Made by a program: the position numbers and the translations under genes. From the NCBI GenBank assembly GCA_025667525.1, contig JANFOE010002240.1:28437-92436 (forward strand): a stretch of 64,000 nucleotides of DNA, read 5' to 3'. The DNA is from Glebionis coronaria (Eukaryota > Streptophyta > Magnoliopsida > Asterales > Asteraceae). A model generated the notes under the pieces. The model did not search any database. It had not been told where the DNA came from and worked only from the letters and a program-made list of their open reading frames with translations. Positions 33,933-48,029 of this stretch are shown here, piece after piece (positions within the stretch are counted from its first letter, which is position 1; every line of letters begins with the position of its first letter).

Positions 33933-36127
33933 GCCCGCATCAAGGGGTTTGATAACTTCCTTTTAATGACCTCGTGGATTTTAGGGTTAACTCTTCTTTG
34001 CCTTTGAATGGCGGGTTTGTAATCATCCTCCATAAGGATTTTGTGTGTACAAAAATGTGGATCAATTCCCCTTATGTCGGATATTTTCCATGCTAAGGCT
34101 TGCTTATGTTTCTTAAGGACTTCTATGAGTTTCTCTTTCACATCCTCTTTCAACTCTTTAGCAATGATCACGGGTAATTGGTCTTTTCCCTCTAAGAAAG
34201 CATACTCTAGGTGGGATGGAATGTCCTTAAGTTCAAGTGGAGGTGGACTCTCTATGGAAGGTTTAACTATGGATGGATCATCATTGGTTACTTCTTGTGG
34301 AATAGGTGAAGGAATGGGGTCCTCATTGATCAACTTTTGGATAGTGAGAATATCTTCTTCCCAATTGATGGGAGAATCATCATTACCAAGAAAGTTGGAC
34401 TCAAATTCCTCCAAGAGGAAATCACTCCCTCCAAAAGGTGTTAAGGAGAGAGCAATTGAGGCCACGGTTTCAACATGAGGCATATCCTCACTATTACTCT
34501 TGCAAGCGTCATGAAAATGCTCATCACACACCTCATCTAGCACATCAACTATGTTAATGGTCTCACAAGGTTTAGACTCCTTAATCTCTTTCCTATCACA
34601 CACTTTCCCTAACTTAAACACCACTTTCTCATCCTCAACTCTCATAATTAGTTCTCCCTCCGCCACATCTATTAAAGTACGAACCGTTCTCAAAAACGGT
34701 CTACCAACAATCAAGGGAACTTTAGGGTCCATGTCATAATCAACCACTACAAAGTCGGCCGGAAAGGTAAACTTATCCACACCTACAAACACATCCTCCG
34801 CGATACCTACCGGGTAAGCTATGTTACGGTTGGCTAACTCAAGTGTCATCCTAGTGGGAGTGAGCTCGGGAAGAGAGAGTTTTTTCCAAACCGATAAAGG
34901 CATGAGGTTTATGCTTGCCCCTAGATCCGCCAAATCCATGCAGTTTTCCACCCCGGGAAAATTACAAGGTATCAAAAAGCGCCCTGGATCTCCAAGTTTT
35001 GTTGGCAAGGTTTTAAGTAACACAGCGGAACAATTTTCATTAAGGGATGTGTTGGGCAAATCAACCAATTTTTCCTTGTTGGAGAGTAGATCCTTGAACA
35101 TCTTAGCAAATTTTGGCATGTAAGCAAGAGCTTCCGCACAGGAGATGTTTATGTTGAGTTGCTTGAACATCCTTAAGAAATTTGAGACTTGTATATCATC
35201 CTTGTTCTTTAACTTGTCCTTTTTCAATCTTGAAGGGTAAGGAAGATTTAGTTTAGGTGTAGGTGTTGTAGGTGTTGTAGTGGAAGATTTGTATTTGTTA
35301 GCTTCTTCATTAGGAGTTGTGGAAGATAAAGGAGAAGTGGGAATAGGTTGAGAAGGTGTGGTTGATGAAGTAGGAAAGTTTGGATATGGTGAAGTAGATG
35401 TAGAAGGCTTATCACATGTGGGAACCAAAGTGGATTTAACCATAGAAGGTGTAGGAGGTGAAGGATCATTTGTTGTTTTTCCACTTCTTGTTGTAATAGC
35501 ATTGACATTTGCCCTTGGGTTTGTTTGTGTGTTAGATGGTAATGCCCCTTGTTGTCTTTGATTAAATGCTATCAAAAGCCTCTTAGTTTTCTCCTCCATT
35601 GAAAGTTTCATTTGCTCATTCATTCTTTTTTCACTTTCACGAATTCTCCTCTCAACATACTCATGAGTCTCTTGTAGCCCATATCCTTGATTTTGAAGTT
35701 GAGGGTATCCTTGATTTGGGAAGGGTGGTGGTGGATTAAATCCTTGATTTGGTGGAAAAAATTGATTTCCTTGATTTTGAAAATTGTTGGGTGCCTTGTA
35801 GTTGTTTCCTTGGTATTGTGGTCTTGGACCTTGATTCCTTTGTAACAATTGAGGGGGATTTTGTTGAAATTGGGTGGGTGGTTGGGGTGGGAATCCCGGT
35901 GGAGTAAGGTAATTTTGAGACTTGTAAGAAAGGTTGTTTGGATTGATGTTTGGCTTGAAATGTTCACGATGTTCTTCTTGGTAAGCATAACACTCCCCTT
36001 GATAACCTTGCACCTTATCACATTGTTGATATGAATGGGGACCTCCACAAGTCTCCCATGAAAGGGTAATAGCATGCACATCATTTGTGGAATTGTTCAA
36101 TGAAAGGCCCTTAATGGCTTGGATCAA
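33929..36127 (-). pseudogene. Element D gag C-terminus, protease and RT leader (732 codons)
   Basis: In order: a CETCGGPHSYQQC-type zinc-binding motif (residues about 25-36); a P/Q/N-rich linker (60-150); a charged helix (155-190); an S/T/P-rich linker (205-300); retropepsin-like protease with the active-site variant DLGAS (about 401-405) and VGRPFLRT; an acidic spacer; and the start of RT (QRRVNPKIHEV). It is separated from gag by one TAA (36128-36130) in the same frame. The end is scrambled by a frameshift near 33962. Protease would have cleaved the polyprotein. Confidence 0.9.
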
Positions 36128-36904
36128 TTATTGACTTGACTTAAGATGCATCTCATGATCCCTATCTATTCTCTGAAGTATCTCTTGGTGACTCTTGAGG
36201 AATTGGTTATCACAAGGTGTTTGAGAATTGTTTTGGATAACATGAACCCTTTCTTCAAATTGAGTGTTTGTTTGTACCATTGCTTTGGTCTCAATAATAT
36301 CCCAAGCTTCTTGAATGGATTTAAGAAGAATATTTCCTCCCGCGGAAGCATTGAGTGAGTCTTGGTGATGAGGTTTAAGGCCATTGTAGAAAGTATTGAT
36401 TTGGTAAACTTTATCCAATCCTTGGTTAGGGCATCTCCTCAATAACTCTCTATACTCCTCCCAAGCATCACTAAATGTTTGACTAGGTTTTTGTTGAAAG
36501 CCTATAATTAAGTTCCTCAAAGCCGTGGTCTTAGATGGGGGAAAGAGCTTGTTCAAAAACTTCTTAGTGAAACCATCCCATGTGGTAATTCTCTCGGGTG
36601 GTTGTGTATCTAACCAATGCTTAGCCAGACCCTCTAGTGAAAAATGCACCAATATCAACTTAATGGCATCATGGGGAACTCCATTGTACTTAATGGTGTT
36701 GTAAAGAGCAAGAAATTTCTTAAGGTGATCATGTGGATTATCATTCTTGTTCCCATAAAATGGTGTATTTGAAACCAAGTTTATCATGGATGTGTTTAGC
36801 TCAAATGTGTTTGCGGGAATATCAGGTATCTTGATAGCATCGGCATATCCTTGCACATTGGGTTGCAAGTGCTCCATCAAAGGTCGAGTATCAACTCCGG
36901 CCAT
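36128..36904 (-). pseudogene. gag: Element D gag, capsid part (258 aa)
   Basis: Starts at an ATG (36902-36904, MAGVDTRPLMEHL). It contains the retrotransposon gag capsid signature (LKKFLALYNTIK; LVHFSLEGLAKHWL; KKFLNKLFPPSKT; ELLRRCPNQG; INTFYNGL). It forms the particle shell. It ends at a TAA inside the reading frame, with zinc-finger sequence continuing in frame beyond it, so the stop is a lesion or a leaky separator; I favour a lesion because the neighbouring parts also carry stops. Confidence 0.9.
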
Positions 36905-37798
36905 GGCTTCTTATTGTGTGTGGATCAAAGCACGATTCTCGGGATCGGCTTGATGGACGGTGGTGTTCCTACTCTTTCTCTTTTTCTTCCTTTTCGGAGG
37001 AAGGGGTTGTACACTAATCGGTATTTGTGCACGCCCGCGAGTGAGCATGCAACTCAATATGAGGAATAAGAGAGAAGATCTCGTGTGACTTTGAAGAGAA
37101 AAGGATTATCCTCTTCGATTTTCAATATGAAATATCCATAAGAAAGTATAATATACGTATGTACTACTTGGGTGCAAGACCCCCAATGAAGCCTTCCTTA
37201 TTAGAATACTCACTAGTGAACGGGGCGTTAGGTGGCGTGAAGCACTTAAGTACCTATTGACCCTTAGATGGCATTTTATAGCACATCGCCTTTCTATTCA
37301 CTATGTAGTTTGTATTCTTCGAATTATTGCTTATTGGAAGTATTTATCTATTCTTGCTTTATTGAATTTGATCAATACGCGTGTCAAGGACCGGAACGCC
37401 CCTCAACACGGTGTATTGCCTTGGCAATACTTATGGAGAATATGTGTATTGGTTGTTCTTATACGTATACGTATTTACATATAATAATATAGGGAAAATA
37501 TTTTTGTATTTATGGGGTTTTTAAAGAAAATACTATATGTACATAAAAACCGAGGGAATCCAATAATATATATTTCTAGGTGCAATCTCTTAGGAAAAGG
37601 ATTGCTTTTGGAATTTTTAATTTGTTTGGTCAATTCTTTAGGAAAAGAATTGTTTTTGTTATTTTTTAGTTTTTATATTTTTATATTTTTTATTTCTTTA
37701 TTGTTTTTTATTTATGATACGTAAAAATAACGTTCACTAGGTGAACGGATCCCAAAAGCCAATGAAAACCGTCAATCGATAGTCTCTCGTAAAGTCAA
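36905..37798 (-). other. Untranslated leader of element D
   Basis: Lies between primer site and gag. Short plus-strand ORFs (37257-37484, 37512-37724) have no support. It contains a T-rich stretch with TAGGAAAAGGATTGCTTTTG and TAGGAAAAGAATTG as a short direct repeat (37590-37655). Confidence 0.6.
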
Positions 37799-37817
37799 AG
37801 AACCGGCAGCGGCGCCA
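37799..37817 (-). other. Primer binding site of D (tRNA-Asp type)
   Basis: The minus strand reads TGGCGCCGCTGCCGG, complementary to the 3' end of plant tRNA-Asp with one wobble, two bases after the LTR end. This is characteristic of Athila-like elements. Confidence 0.8.
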
Positions 37818-37819
37818 TT

Positions 37820-40800
37820 TGAAATTGTGTATTTTGAAGTTCGTTTCTCTCGATTCTTAACCAATTGAAAGTCCTAACAAAATCAGGTTTATTATCGTTT
37901 TTGGTTGATAGGGTTATTTGGATTTTCTATGTCTATTTAAACAAGCAAGTAAAAATGTGAAAAATATTAACTACGTATCCGTAAAACAATTAGCAATTAC
38001 CAAGTTTTTTATTCAAATAAGGACAAAATTGTAAATCTATGGAATTAATGTGCTAAAAATGTAAATGATTGAAACAATAATGCTTGAAATGTAAAAATCA
38101 GAAACTATAAGGACTAATTATGCAAATTCTAACAAACTACTAACCAAATTATAACAACTTGTAAATCAACTAACTGAAAATGACAAGTTTTGAAACGTTT
38201 TGGACTAATACCAAGCAAACCCTAAAAACATGTAAGTTTAGCCAGTAATTCAAACAGTGACAAAGTAAAGGGACCAAAGTGCAATAAAGTGAACTTCTTA
38301 ACCAAAAACGGGCTACTTGGATTATTAAGCTCTAGAATGCACCAAATAAGCTCAAACCAATTTTAAAGTGCTTAAAACTCAAATTCACTTAGGCTAGTAC
38401 AAGGAATAAGCTTGAAATGTAGTAAAACTCAAATAAGCCAACTTTGATAAGCCAACAATAAGCTATCTAATAAGCCAGACTTGCACAAGTAGATTTTTCA
38501 GCTTAATCTAATCAAACAGCACAAGGAGAGTCTGGAATGTATTCTTTTAAGAAAAATGATCAAGTAATGAATCTGAAATTTGAAAATAAGCTGAAACTAG
38601 CTTATTGGCCAAGTTTGACCAAAATTTTGAAAAAGCTGAAAACCTCCAGATCTACTCAAGACAACTTTCTAAACAATATTATGAAAGAAAATGGCAAGGT
38701 TTATGAAGTGAATTTGCCAGGTCAAGAAATCAGTTAGCACCTTGTTTACAGAAGCTTGCAGTTGCTCAACGGCTTATTAAAAAGCTAATTTGTCACTTTA
38801 TTCTTTAAACTGTATTTTTTCCTAATAAGCCCTCAAAATTTGGATGTTGTATGACACATAGAAACTGGTTTGAAGGAAATTCATCAAGAATTGAACAAAT
38901 GGCATGAATTTGAAAATGACTACTTTTTTTAAGAACTAGTTAAGCACAAACTGACCCAACCCTTTTTACAACCAATTGCCTGTTTGACTTTCTTTTTTAC
39001 TTTAAAACTACTCAACTTTGTTTACTATGACTGGAGGAATGTAAATGAGCAAAGTTTAACCAATTATCAACACTTAAACTACAATTTGACAGTAAATCCA
39101 AACACTAGTTACTAATCTTTGGACAAATTTTGTGAAAGAAAATTGAGCAATTGGTTAAGCTGATTTAAAAATGATAACTACTCAAACTTTATGAACAAAA
39201 TGGAACACAAATGAGCTAACTATAAGCAAGATAACAGACTAAGACTCAAAATGCATAAGTAGGCTATAAAACCGATGAAATGAAATTGATAACAAGTAAT
39301 AAGCAGGCAAATGAGTGTCAAACTAAACAGAAGCTATCTAAACATCAGAATCAATGCAAGAATAAACTAAACACACTTGATCAGATCAACAAGTAGGATT
39401 AAACTAGAATTGAGCATGCAAACTGCTGTTTAGAGGAATTAAACTCAGAAACTATGAAACCTTTTAGCAAAAGGCCTCCACTGATGGAGTAGGTAGGCGC
39501 TGAGCCTCCTAGATAGTGTTAAACCACCACCTTAACACTATTATCAACTAATCAACAGTTACGTTCATCATCATCACCATTTCTACTCAAATCTGCTTCA
39601 AAATCAACAAGAACAGCTACTGGATAAACATAAACAGGAATGAACAGCTACTAGTCTTTAACAAGAGCTCCTTATGACCAAGTATGATCACAAGCAACTT
39701 ATATCAACACAAGATCAACAACAATGCAGTTATTGAATAGGAGATTGAAGGAAAAGGAGGTAAATTTATTATTTGAATGTGAAAGTTTGTTACAAAATCT
39801 GGTAAGAGGTTACACTACTATAACTAACTCAAGAGTTTGTCAGACTCTTGAGGTCGTTACACTAACAACTAACTAGCTAGGATTTAGAGAGAAAAAGGAA
39901 GTGTGTGAAATTTTCACACTTTGGCTACATGTTACAAATGAGATGGCTATTCCCTATTTATATACAAAAAGTGAGAAGTAGTTGGAGCTGATGACGTGTC
40001 CCAACCAATCAATTGCTGCCAAGTGTCCTGAATTTGTCAATTGGAACTAGCCGTTAAGAACTTGAAATCGGGCTTTTCTTCTTGGTTGATTTTCAGGTTA
40101 ATTGAGCACGTGGGTTGAATTTGTCCTTAAAAAATAAGCACTTTTCATGTTTAAAGTTTTTCTTGATATGCAGTAGAACTTCAATTCGTTCCTGGGTAGC
40201 TTTGAGGAAGAAGATGATACGTGGAAGATTTGGATTGGGTGAAATGTGATCACATGGATCATTATCCATTATTGGATATATTGAATATGGGTTGGCGTGT
40301 TCTGATTGGGTGAGAATTGAGTAAGTGGGATGAACTGTAGCTGGCGGCTCATTAATGAGCTGATGATGTGTACTTCTTGCTGGCAATCCGTGGCACCAAT
40401 TTCTTGCACTCTCATTGGTTGATAACCATAGCACACGGATTGAGTCCATTATTGATAAATTATTGGCAAGTTTAGTCCTTGAACTTAGGCAGAATATCCA
40501 AATAAGCTAGGAACTTCATTTTAATGGCATTTTTGGTCCTTCCACTTGCATTCTTGTATAATTTGACCCTTTGACTTGGTTGACTGAAGAGTTGACCATG
40601 TTTGGCTTTCATCTTGACTTTGGCAAATTTATACTTTGAGTCCTTCAACTTTGGAGTGTTGTCAAGATAGGTCCTTCATCTTCAAAGTCTTGTCATCTTT
40701 GATCCTTCTTTGTCTTTTTCATCCAATTAAGCTTGATTTCTTCTTGTTTGCTTGAAAATGTATCCTTCTTACCTATTTATACACAAACACAAAACATACC

Positions 40801-40893
40801 ACATAATTCCGCTTTATAGCACAAAAGTTAGGTATTTTTCTTGTGTTTTAGGGTGATTTGTTGATTAATTGATATGAGTTTTTGCTCATATCA
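37820..40893 (-). repeat. 5' LTR of element D (about 3.07 kb)
   Basis: On the minus strand it starts TGATATGAG at 40893, with a perfect 9-bp hairpin, and ends near TTCA at 37820 just before the primer site. A TATA-like TATATAAATAG lies at 39955-39965 (-). The middle (38300-38800) is rich in AATAAGC and AAGCTC words. No partner 3' LTR was found at the other end. Confidence 0.75.
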
Positions 40894-41967
<1,074 letters not shown>

Positions 41968-42167
41968 GTATTATAGTTAAATATTGAAATAATTTTGTTT
42001 TGTACATTTTGTGGTAAAATGCATTCTAGCAAAAGTAAGCCCAAAAAGCGCATTCTTGATATTATTTTTTGTCACGTGTATAATATAGCAACAATATATA
42101 CTTAGTTCATAACTTGACAGTCTGAATATCTAAAGATATTTTCATTTTAGTAAGTCAAACTATTGTG

Positions 42168-43432
42168 AATCATTTGTAATTCCTATTTTCTTTTTGAAGC
42201 ATTTTATAGAAACTTTTTAATGAATTACATGTGTCATTTTTATAGAATTTTGTATTTCAGGCATCATTTATAATTCATATTTTTTAGAAGCATTTTATGG
42301 AGACCCTATAATAAATTACATGTGTAATTTTAATAGAATTTTATATTTAAGGTATTCTTTCACCATCCTTCCTTATATATTTTTATTGAATTTTGTATTT
42401 AAGGTATCATTTGTAATTCCTATTTTATTTTTGAAGCATTTTATCGAAACCTTTTAAATGAGTTACATGTATCATTTCTAGAATGTTGTATTTAAGGCAT
42501 CATTTGTAATTCTTATTTTTTTGAAGCATTTATGGAAACCCTTTAATGAATTACATGTGTCGTTTATATAAAAAAAATTATTTAAGGCAGTGTTTCACCA
42601 TCATTCCTTATATATTTTTATAGAATTTTGTATTTAAGGCATCATTTGTAATTCCAATTTTCTATTTAAAAATTTACTATTTAAGGCATTGTTTCACCAT
42701 TCTTCTTTATATATTTTTATAGAATTTTATATTTAAGACATCATTTGTAATTCCTATTTTCTTTTTGAAGCATTTTATGGAAACCCTTTAATGAATTACA
42801 TGTGTCATTTTTAGAATTTTGTATTTAAAATATCATTTGTAATTTCTATTTTCTTTTTGAAGCATTTTATGGAAACCCTTTAATGAATTACATGTGTCAT
42901 TTTTATAAAAAAAATTTATTTAAGGCATTGTTTCACCATCCTTCCATATATATTTTTATAGAATTTTGTATTTAAGGCATCATTTGTAATTCCTATTTTC
43001 TATTTGTATATTTTGTATTTAAGGCATTGTTTCACCATCCTTCTTTATATATTTTATAGAACTTTGTATTTAAGGCATCATTTGTAATTCCTATTTTCTT
43101 TTTGAAGTATTTATAGAAACCCTTTAATGAATTACATGTGTCATTTTTAGAATTTTTGTATCTAAGGCATCATTTGTAATTGCTATTTACTTTTTAAAGC
43201 ATTTTATAGAAACCCTTTAAGGAATTACATGTGTCATTTTATAAAATTTTGTATTTAAGGCATTGTTTCACCATCCTTCCTTATATATTTTTATAGAACT
43301 TTGTATTTAAGGCATCATTTGTAATTCCTATTTTCTTTTTAAAACATTTTATGGAAACTCTTTAATGAATTACATGTGTCATTTTTATAAAATTTTGTAT
43401 TTAAGGCATTATTTCACCATCCTTCCTATATA
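42168..43432. repeat. Higher-order minisatellite (about 95- and 145-bp units)
   Basis: The anchor TCATTTGTAATTCCTATTTT recurs 11 times, at 42170, 42264, 42407, 42500, 42642, 42741, 42833, 42980, 43078, 43170 and 43314. Intervals fall in two classes, 92-99 and 142-147. The long unit adds GTTTCACCATCCTTCCTTAT. Non-coding. Confidence 0.92.
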
Positions 43433-43450
43433 AGGGTTTTTGATTTGATT

Positions 43451-43452
<2 letters not shown>

Positions 43453-43545
<93 letters not shown>
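43453..43545. repeat. (AT)n microsatellite at Helitron 3' end
   Basis: Pure AT repeat directly abutting the CTAG terminus of the Helitron candidate. Confidence 0.95.
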
Positions 43546-43546
<1 letters not shown>

Positions 43547-45137
43547 TAGCGTCGTAACCCGCCCAACGGGCGGGGTTGTTTCTTTTCTTGTCTCTAAAAG
43601 CACGTTTTTGTATTAATTATATCTGTTGGCAGTTGAACCAGTTTTTTTTAAGAAATCTAAATGTAAACTAATGTGTTATATATTTAGGCCTTGGTTCACC
43701 TAACGGTTTTATTTTAACCCATGTGAATATTTTGTTGTACAAATATCGATTTGTATCTTTTTTGTATATTTTTATGTTAACGTATAATAACTTTTGGTAG
43801 TGTTAGGCCTTGATACATTCAACTACTACGTTTTGCATTTGGACCCTTTTTTTGTTAAAAATAAACTATAAGGTAAGTAATCTATGATATTATTAGGCAC
43901 TGGTCTACCTACGTGAAATTGTGGTTTGAAGACCGTGTAGGAATTGATTTAGTCCAGTTTGAATCGATTTCTCGTCTCGGTTGCATTCCAATACGCTGAC
44001 CGAGGTAACATCCTAAAGCATTTATATTGATTCATTTTAAACATACTTCTTCATGAGTTCATTTTTTCATATAAAAATGAATAAGACGTTATATTTTTCA
44101 AGATTCTAAAATTCACTTCATATTCATCTTTTAAGCTTGCATTTGCACCCCATCTGATAAAAGGAAAAAGTTTTTAAAAAAGAGGATGTTTGTTATATTG
44201 TTTATCATGAGTTAAATTAGTTATGATCAATGTACATTATTTTTTTTAGCATAAACCATATTAACAAATCACATTCATTTAAACCAACTTTCCATTTTTT
44301 TCTTAAAAATTAAATATCTTACAAACGAATCGTCAAGTGAAAAGAAATACACCATTACAGATATGATTTTCTCAGAGAAAAAAGTTCGTCGAAAGTGTAT
44401 ACATGTGCCCCTCGTTAGGAATATGATTTAATGTTAAATAAAAAAATAGATAACTATTATTAATTGATTGGGTTTATGCTAAAAAATTGGTATATATTAA
44501 ACTTTTCTCCAAGTTAAATAGTTTATGACCTTTTGTTGAAGATTTTTAAGAGAACCATATTTACATATAGCTATGACAGTGGTTGGAAATTTGACAAAAG
44601 CAGAAATAAAACATTAAACCAACTTTAATAATAAAATCCTAGAAACATGCCACCATCAAAATCGTTAAGTATGTGTAGATAATTTTGAACTTTTTACCAA
44701 ATAGGTAGTACAATAATATGGCAGCTGGTCATAGAAATTCGATTTCATATCATAATCATACAGACATGTATAAGAATTAGAGATACTTGATTTTATTATT
44801 ACTAAATGCGACCTTCATAAAGGCGATCACCCATTTTGCCAAATATTCGTATGGGTATGGTGTGACCTCAATACACAAAAAAGGCGAGGAACATCTACGT
44901 CCTTGTAATTCAATAAGATGGCAGTCTCGGATACTTATGAGAAGGTATTCAAGAATTCATAAAGTTCAAACAGTGTCCATTTCATTCAATACAATAGGTT
45001 TGACACACAAAATGGTGAGACCTTGTTGTTTGACTAATGCTATCTTTATATCATTTGTAACACGGCATACAAACAATTCCATACTAAAGATGTACATTGA
45101 ATAAGTAAAGGTGTGACGTTTTATTCTCGGTCTGAGA

Positions 45138-45440
45138 CATCTCTTTCATACCTGGGATTAAAGTCTCCCCACCACCTTCAAGTCCAAACCTCTTAGCAGC
45201 TGTTCACTTGGTAGCTAAGAAGTTATAAAAGTAAGTACTCCATATAAGCCTTTCGAGAATAACCTCACGACATTTACTGTTGTATTGTGTTAGTGTTGGA
45301 CTCTCGATATGTCTTGCAACCAATTACATCGTTCACGATCAGCAATATGCATGTACTCGTAACCAATACTTCTAGAATAAGCTTGGTGAAGCCTGGTCAA
45401 TATCGACCTAAGAGTTTGCACAAGTCGATTTCAGACAAAA
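45138..45440 (-). pseudogene. Captured 2-oxoglutarate dehydrogenase E1 fragment
   Basis: Read leftwards, the translation gives QTLRSILTRLHQAY, IGYEYMHIADRERCNWL, REVILERLIWST, NFLATK and TAAKRFGLEGG, then ETLIPGMKEM. These match consecutive stretches of the E1 subunit of 2-oxoglutarate dehydrogenase, the thiamine-dependent TCA-cycle enzyme (compare bacterial SucA EYMHI and AKRFSLEGGDALIP). One frameshift near NWLQD, a TGA before TAAKRF and one extra glycine codon show decay. About 100 of roughly 1,000 codons remain. A 20-bp piece (GACCTAAGAGTTTGCACAAG) recurs at about 45556. It lies inside the Helitron candidate. Confidence 0.85.
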
Positions 45441-46439
45441 ACATAATATTCAGAAGATAGACTTGACCTGTTCACCGCAGACCAAATTTCATTTGCGACC
45501 ATAAAAATTCTTGCCTGCAGATGTGTAATTTTATCTTTATTGATCTTTCGGTTGCGACCTAAGAGTTTGCACAAGGGATAAATGGGTGCATTAGGAAATA
45601 ACTGTAGTGAATTTTTATAAATCCATAGAAAACTATTGAAACCACAGTACATTTTACACAGATTATTGACATAATAGGGCGTTCGACATTTAAAAGCAGT
45701 GTCAGTATCCCAGTTATATCTGGTACAATGCTCTTTTGGCACAACAGCCTTAAAAATCAGAATGACATAAAAGCGCTCAGATAATGTTGCCACGGCATAG
45801 CATTAAATTTTGACAAAATAACACTTTTGGGTTAGAAATTAAATTATATAGTCTTGTTGATGAGCGAGAAAGCAGTTGCATATCAATTTTGGGTTAGAAG
45901 TGACGAGCATGCCTGAATAAACAATCATACAGCCGTATAACAACGGGTCACTTGCAGAAAATGGTAACAAACGTTGGTTTGATTTTTAACTAATCATGTG
46001 GTGTAAGTTGTAAATACTTACTTTACTTAACTCTGGATTATAAAAATCATGTACAAAGTTCGAGTCCTAAAATTTAAATGGAAAGACATAAGCTTTTCCT
46101 CGTTTGTCTTTCTCATCGTCACATTTCACATGACCATGGGGAAACCAATCAAAACCTTGAATCACGAACGCACTATATAAATAATAAACAAAAGGAAATA
46201 TAATGGTATTCTAACATCCAAGTGATTTGCACGCATATCTTGGATGAATAGGTAATATTTTGTAGGCGAGCACATTTAGGCAAGTGGACCACGTATTTTC
46301 CTTGTCATGTTGTTGACCTAAGAACTTACATGTTTGTTAGAATCGAGTTTTTTAATCAGCCGTGATGTTACCTTATAAAGAGTAGGGTCTGCTACCAACT
46401 CAACCATCACTTCACCATCTTGATTGTCATATTTCATTG

Positions 46440-46560
46440 CAGCCCTATACTATGTGCACAACCATTGTTACGTTTCACGTCCACATTAGCACCTGCACTT
46501 GCCAGCAACTTATTAGACATCTCAAAACATTTACTTGCGACTGAAAATAAGAAGAAGAAC
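46440..46560 (-). pseudogene. Possible ankyrin-repeat gene fragment
   Basis: The minus strand reads NKLLASAGANVDVKRNNGC, resembling the end of one ankyrin repeat and the start of the next (LLL..GA.V....N.G). A shifted frame continues AMKYDNQDGEVMVELVAD to a donor-like AAGGTAACA. It is short and not diagnostic of a particular gene. Confidence 0.35.
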
Positions 46561-48029
46561 CGAATAGGCTTAGCATAACTAAAATGACGTTGTGTCAATA
46601 TGGATGGTAAATAAATGATAGCCCACATTTCCCCACAGCCACCACTTCGACTACGATTATAATAGGAGGTACAATACGACTATCACCTAATTAACATTAG
46701 CTTAGTAGCCCTTTAATCCATACAAACAGAAAACCCTTAGCGTAAGGAAAAAAGAAATGGTTTTTGTTTTACAGAAAATAATACACGTGTTAGGCAAAGT
46801 GTCAATTCAGATACTAAGTTAACTTTTGTCTATATAATGGCCAACTATGCATCAATAGAGTGTCCTTAACAACCTGAGGAGGATTTAATGCAGGCGTTGT
46901 TACATTTGCTTTCTCAAAAGTAGATTGGCATATGATATACCCATGGCGGAACCACTCACCAATCTGAAACTACATTTTGTTTGTTGAACTGATATACCCA
47001 TGGCGGCAACTGTGAAATACAAAGATATGATAGAGCAATATTATTATCCACCAAGCCAATGTGACAGCAACATTATTATTGAAAACAGACATTAAGCAAG
47101 TGTGACAACAAAACTTTATCCAAATTTTTTGAAAGTTATAACAGTCAACTCCAAAAAATAAATCATTTTTTACCCATTAACCTACTGCGACATCGACATT
47201 TTCCAGATAAGTTTAAGAACAAAAACGTATCATTCAACTCCAAAACAAACCATATATTCAACCATAGAAAAGATTTCCACTTAAAAGGGTGTTTGGCAAA
47301 CAGCAAAACCACATCAGATACTTGTCAATTTCAAAATAAAACATAACAAAGTTTCAGTTTTGACGTGTTAAACTTAAAAAAACAGTTTGACACATGGAGG
47401 GTTCTGTGACAACAATAAAAAATTCATCTGAGTAATTGCTTGCTAATACGTAGCTAATAGCCAACCACACACAAGGCAACGTGGGTATGTGTTTTTTCTG
47501 CGTGGACTGTATTTTCTTCTGCACACTTGTCATGATAACGTCCCTATGATGAAAGCATTTACCTTTTAATCTAACCTTTTTGAAGACTGGATATGTTCAG
47601 ACCCTTGCTACCTGCTTCCATTTTGATTAGGCTATGGCTGTATTTGGAGTTCCATTTGCACGAGGGCCTACCACCTTCTTACTGAATTGTTGAGGGAAAA
47701 AAAAGGTGCAAATTTGTGCAAATAAAGAGATAATTATGGATTTAATGCTATTTTGCTAATCATAATTAACACACCAACCATTCAATGAAAAAGTTTGACA
47801 AAATCGTTTGTGAACCCAACGCAACCCTTACCTTTTTCAACGTGTACAAAGATGCCACGTATAAATCTGTTACCCAACCCAACCCAACCAAAAGAAAAGA
47901 CAAACTTACCAAGAACCGCCATCAGTGTCCTTGAATCTGGAAAATAGTGGAAAATCAGTTACTTGCCAATTGCCAATCCCGTTTAAACTTTATAATGTAT
48001 TAAAAGGGAAATGAAATTGAACATGATGT

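Noticed and set aside
34041..35123. Plus-strand ORFs up to 145 codons
   Set aside because: Antisense shadows of D's protease and gag frame.
37257..37492. Overlapping plus-strand ORFs of about 75 codons
   Set aside because: They lie antisense in D's untranslated leader, with no similarity or start context.
47647..47690. Minus-strand FSKKVVGPRANGTPN resembling the C-terminal tail of MAP65 proteins
   Set aside because: Too short and low in complexity to claim as a third captured gene; would need BLASTX support.
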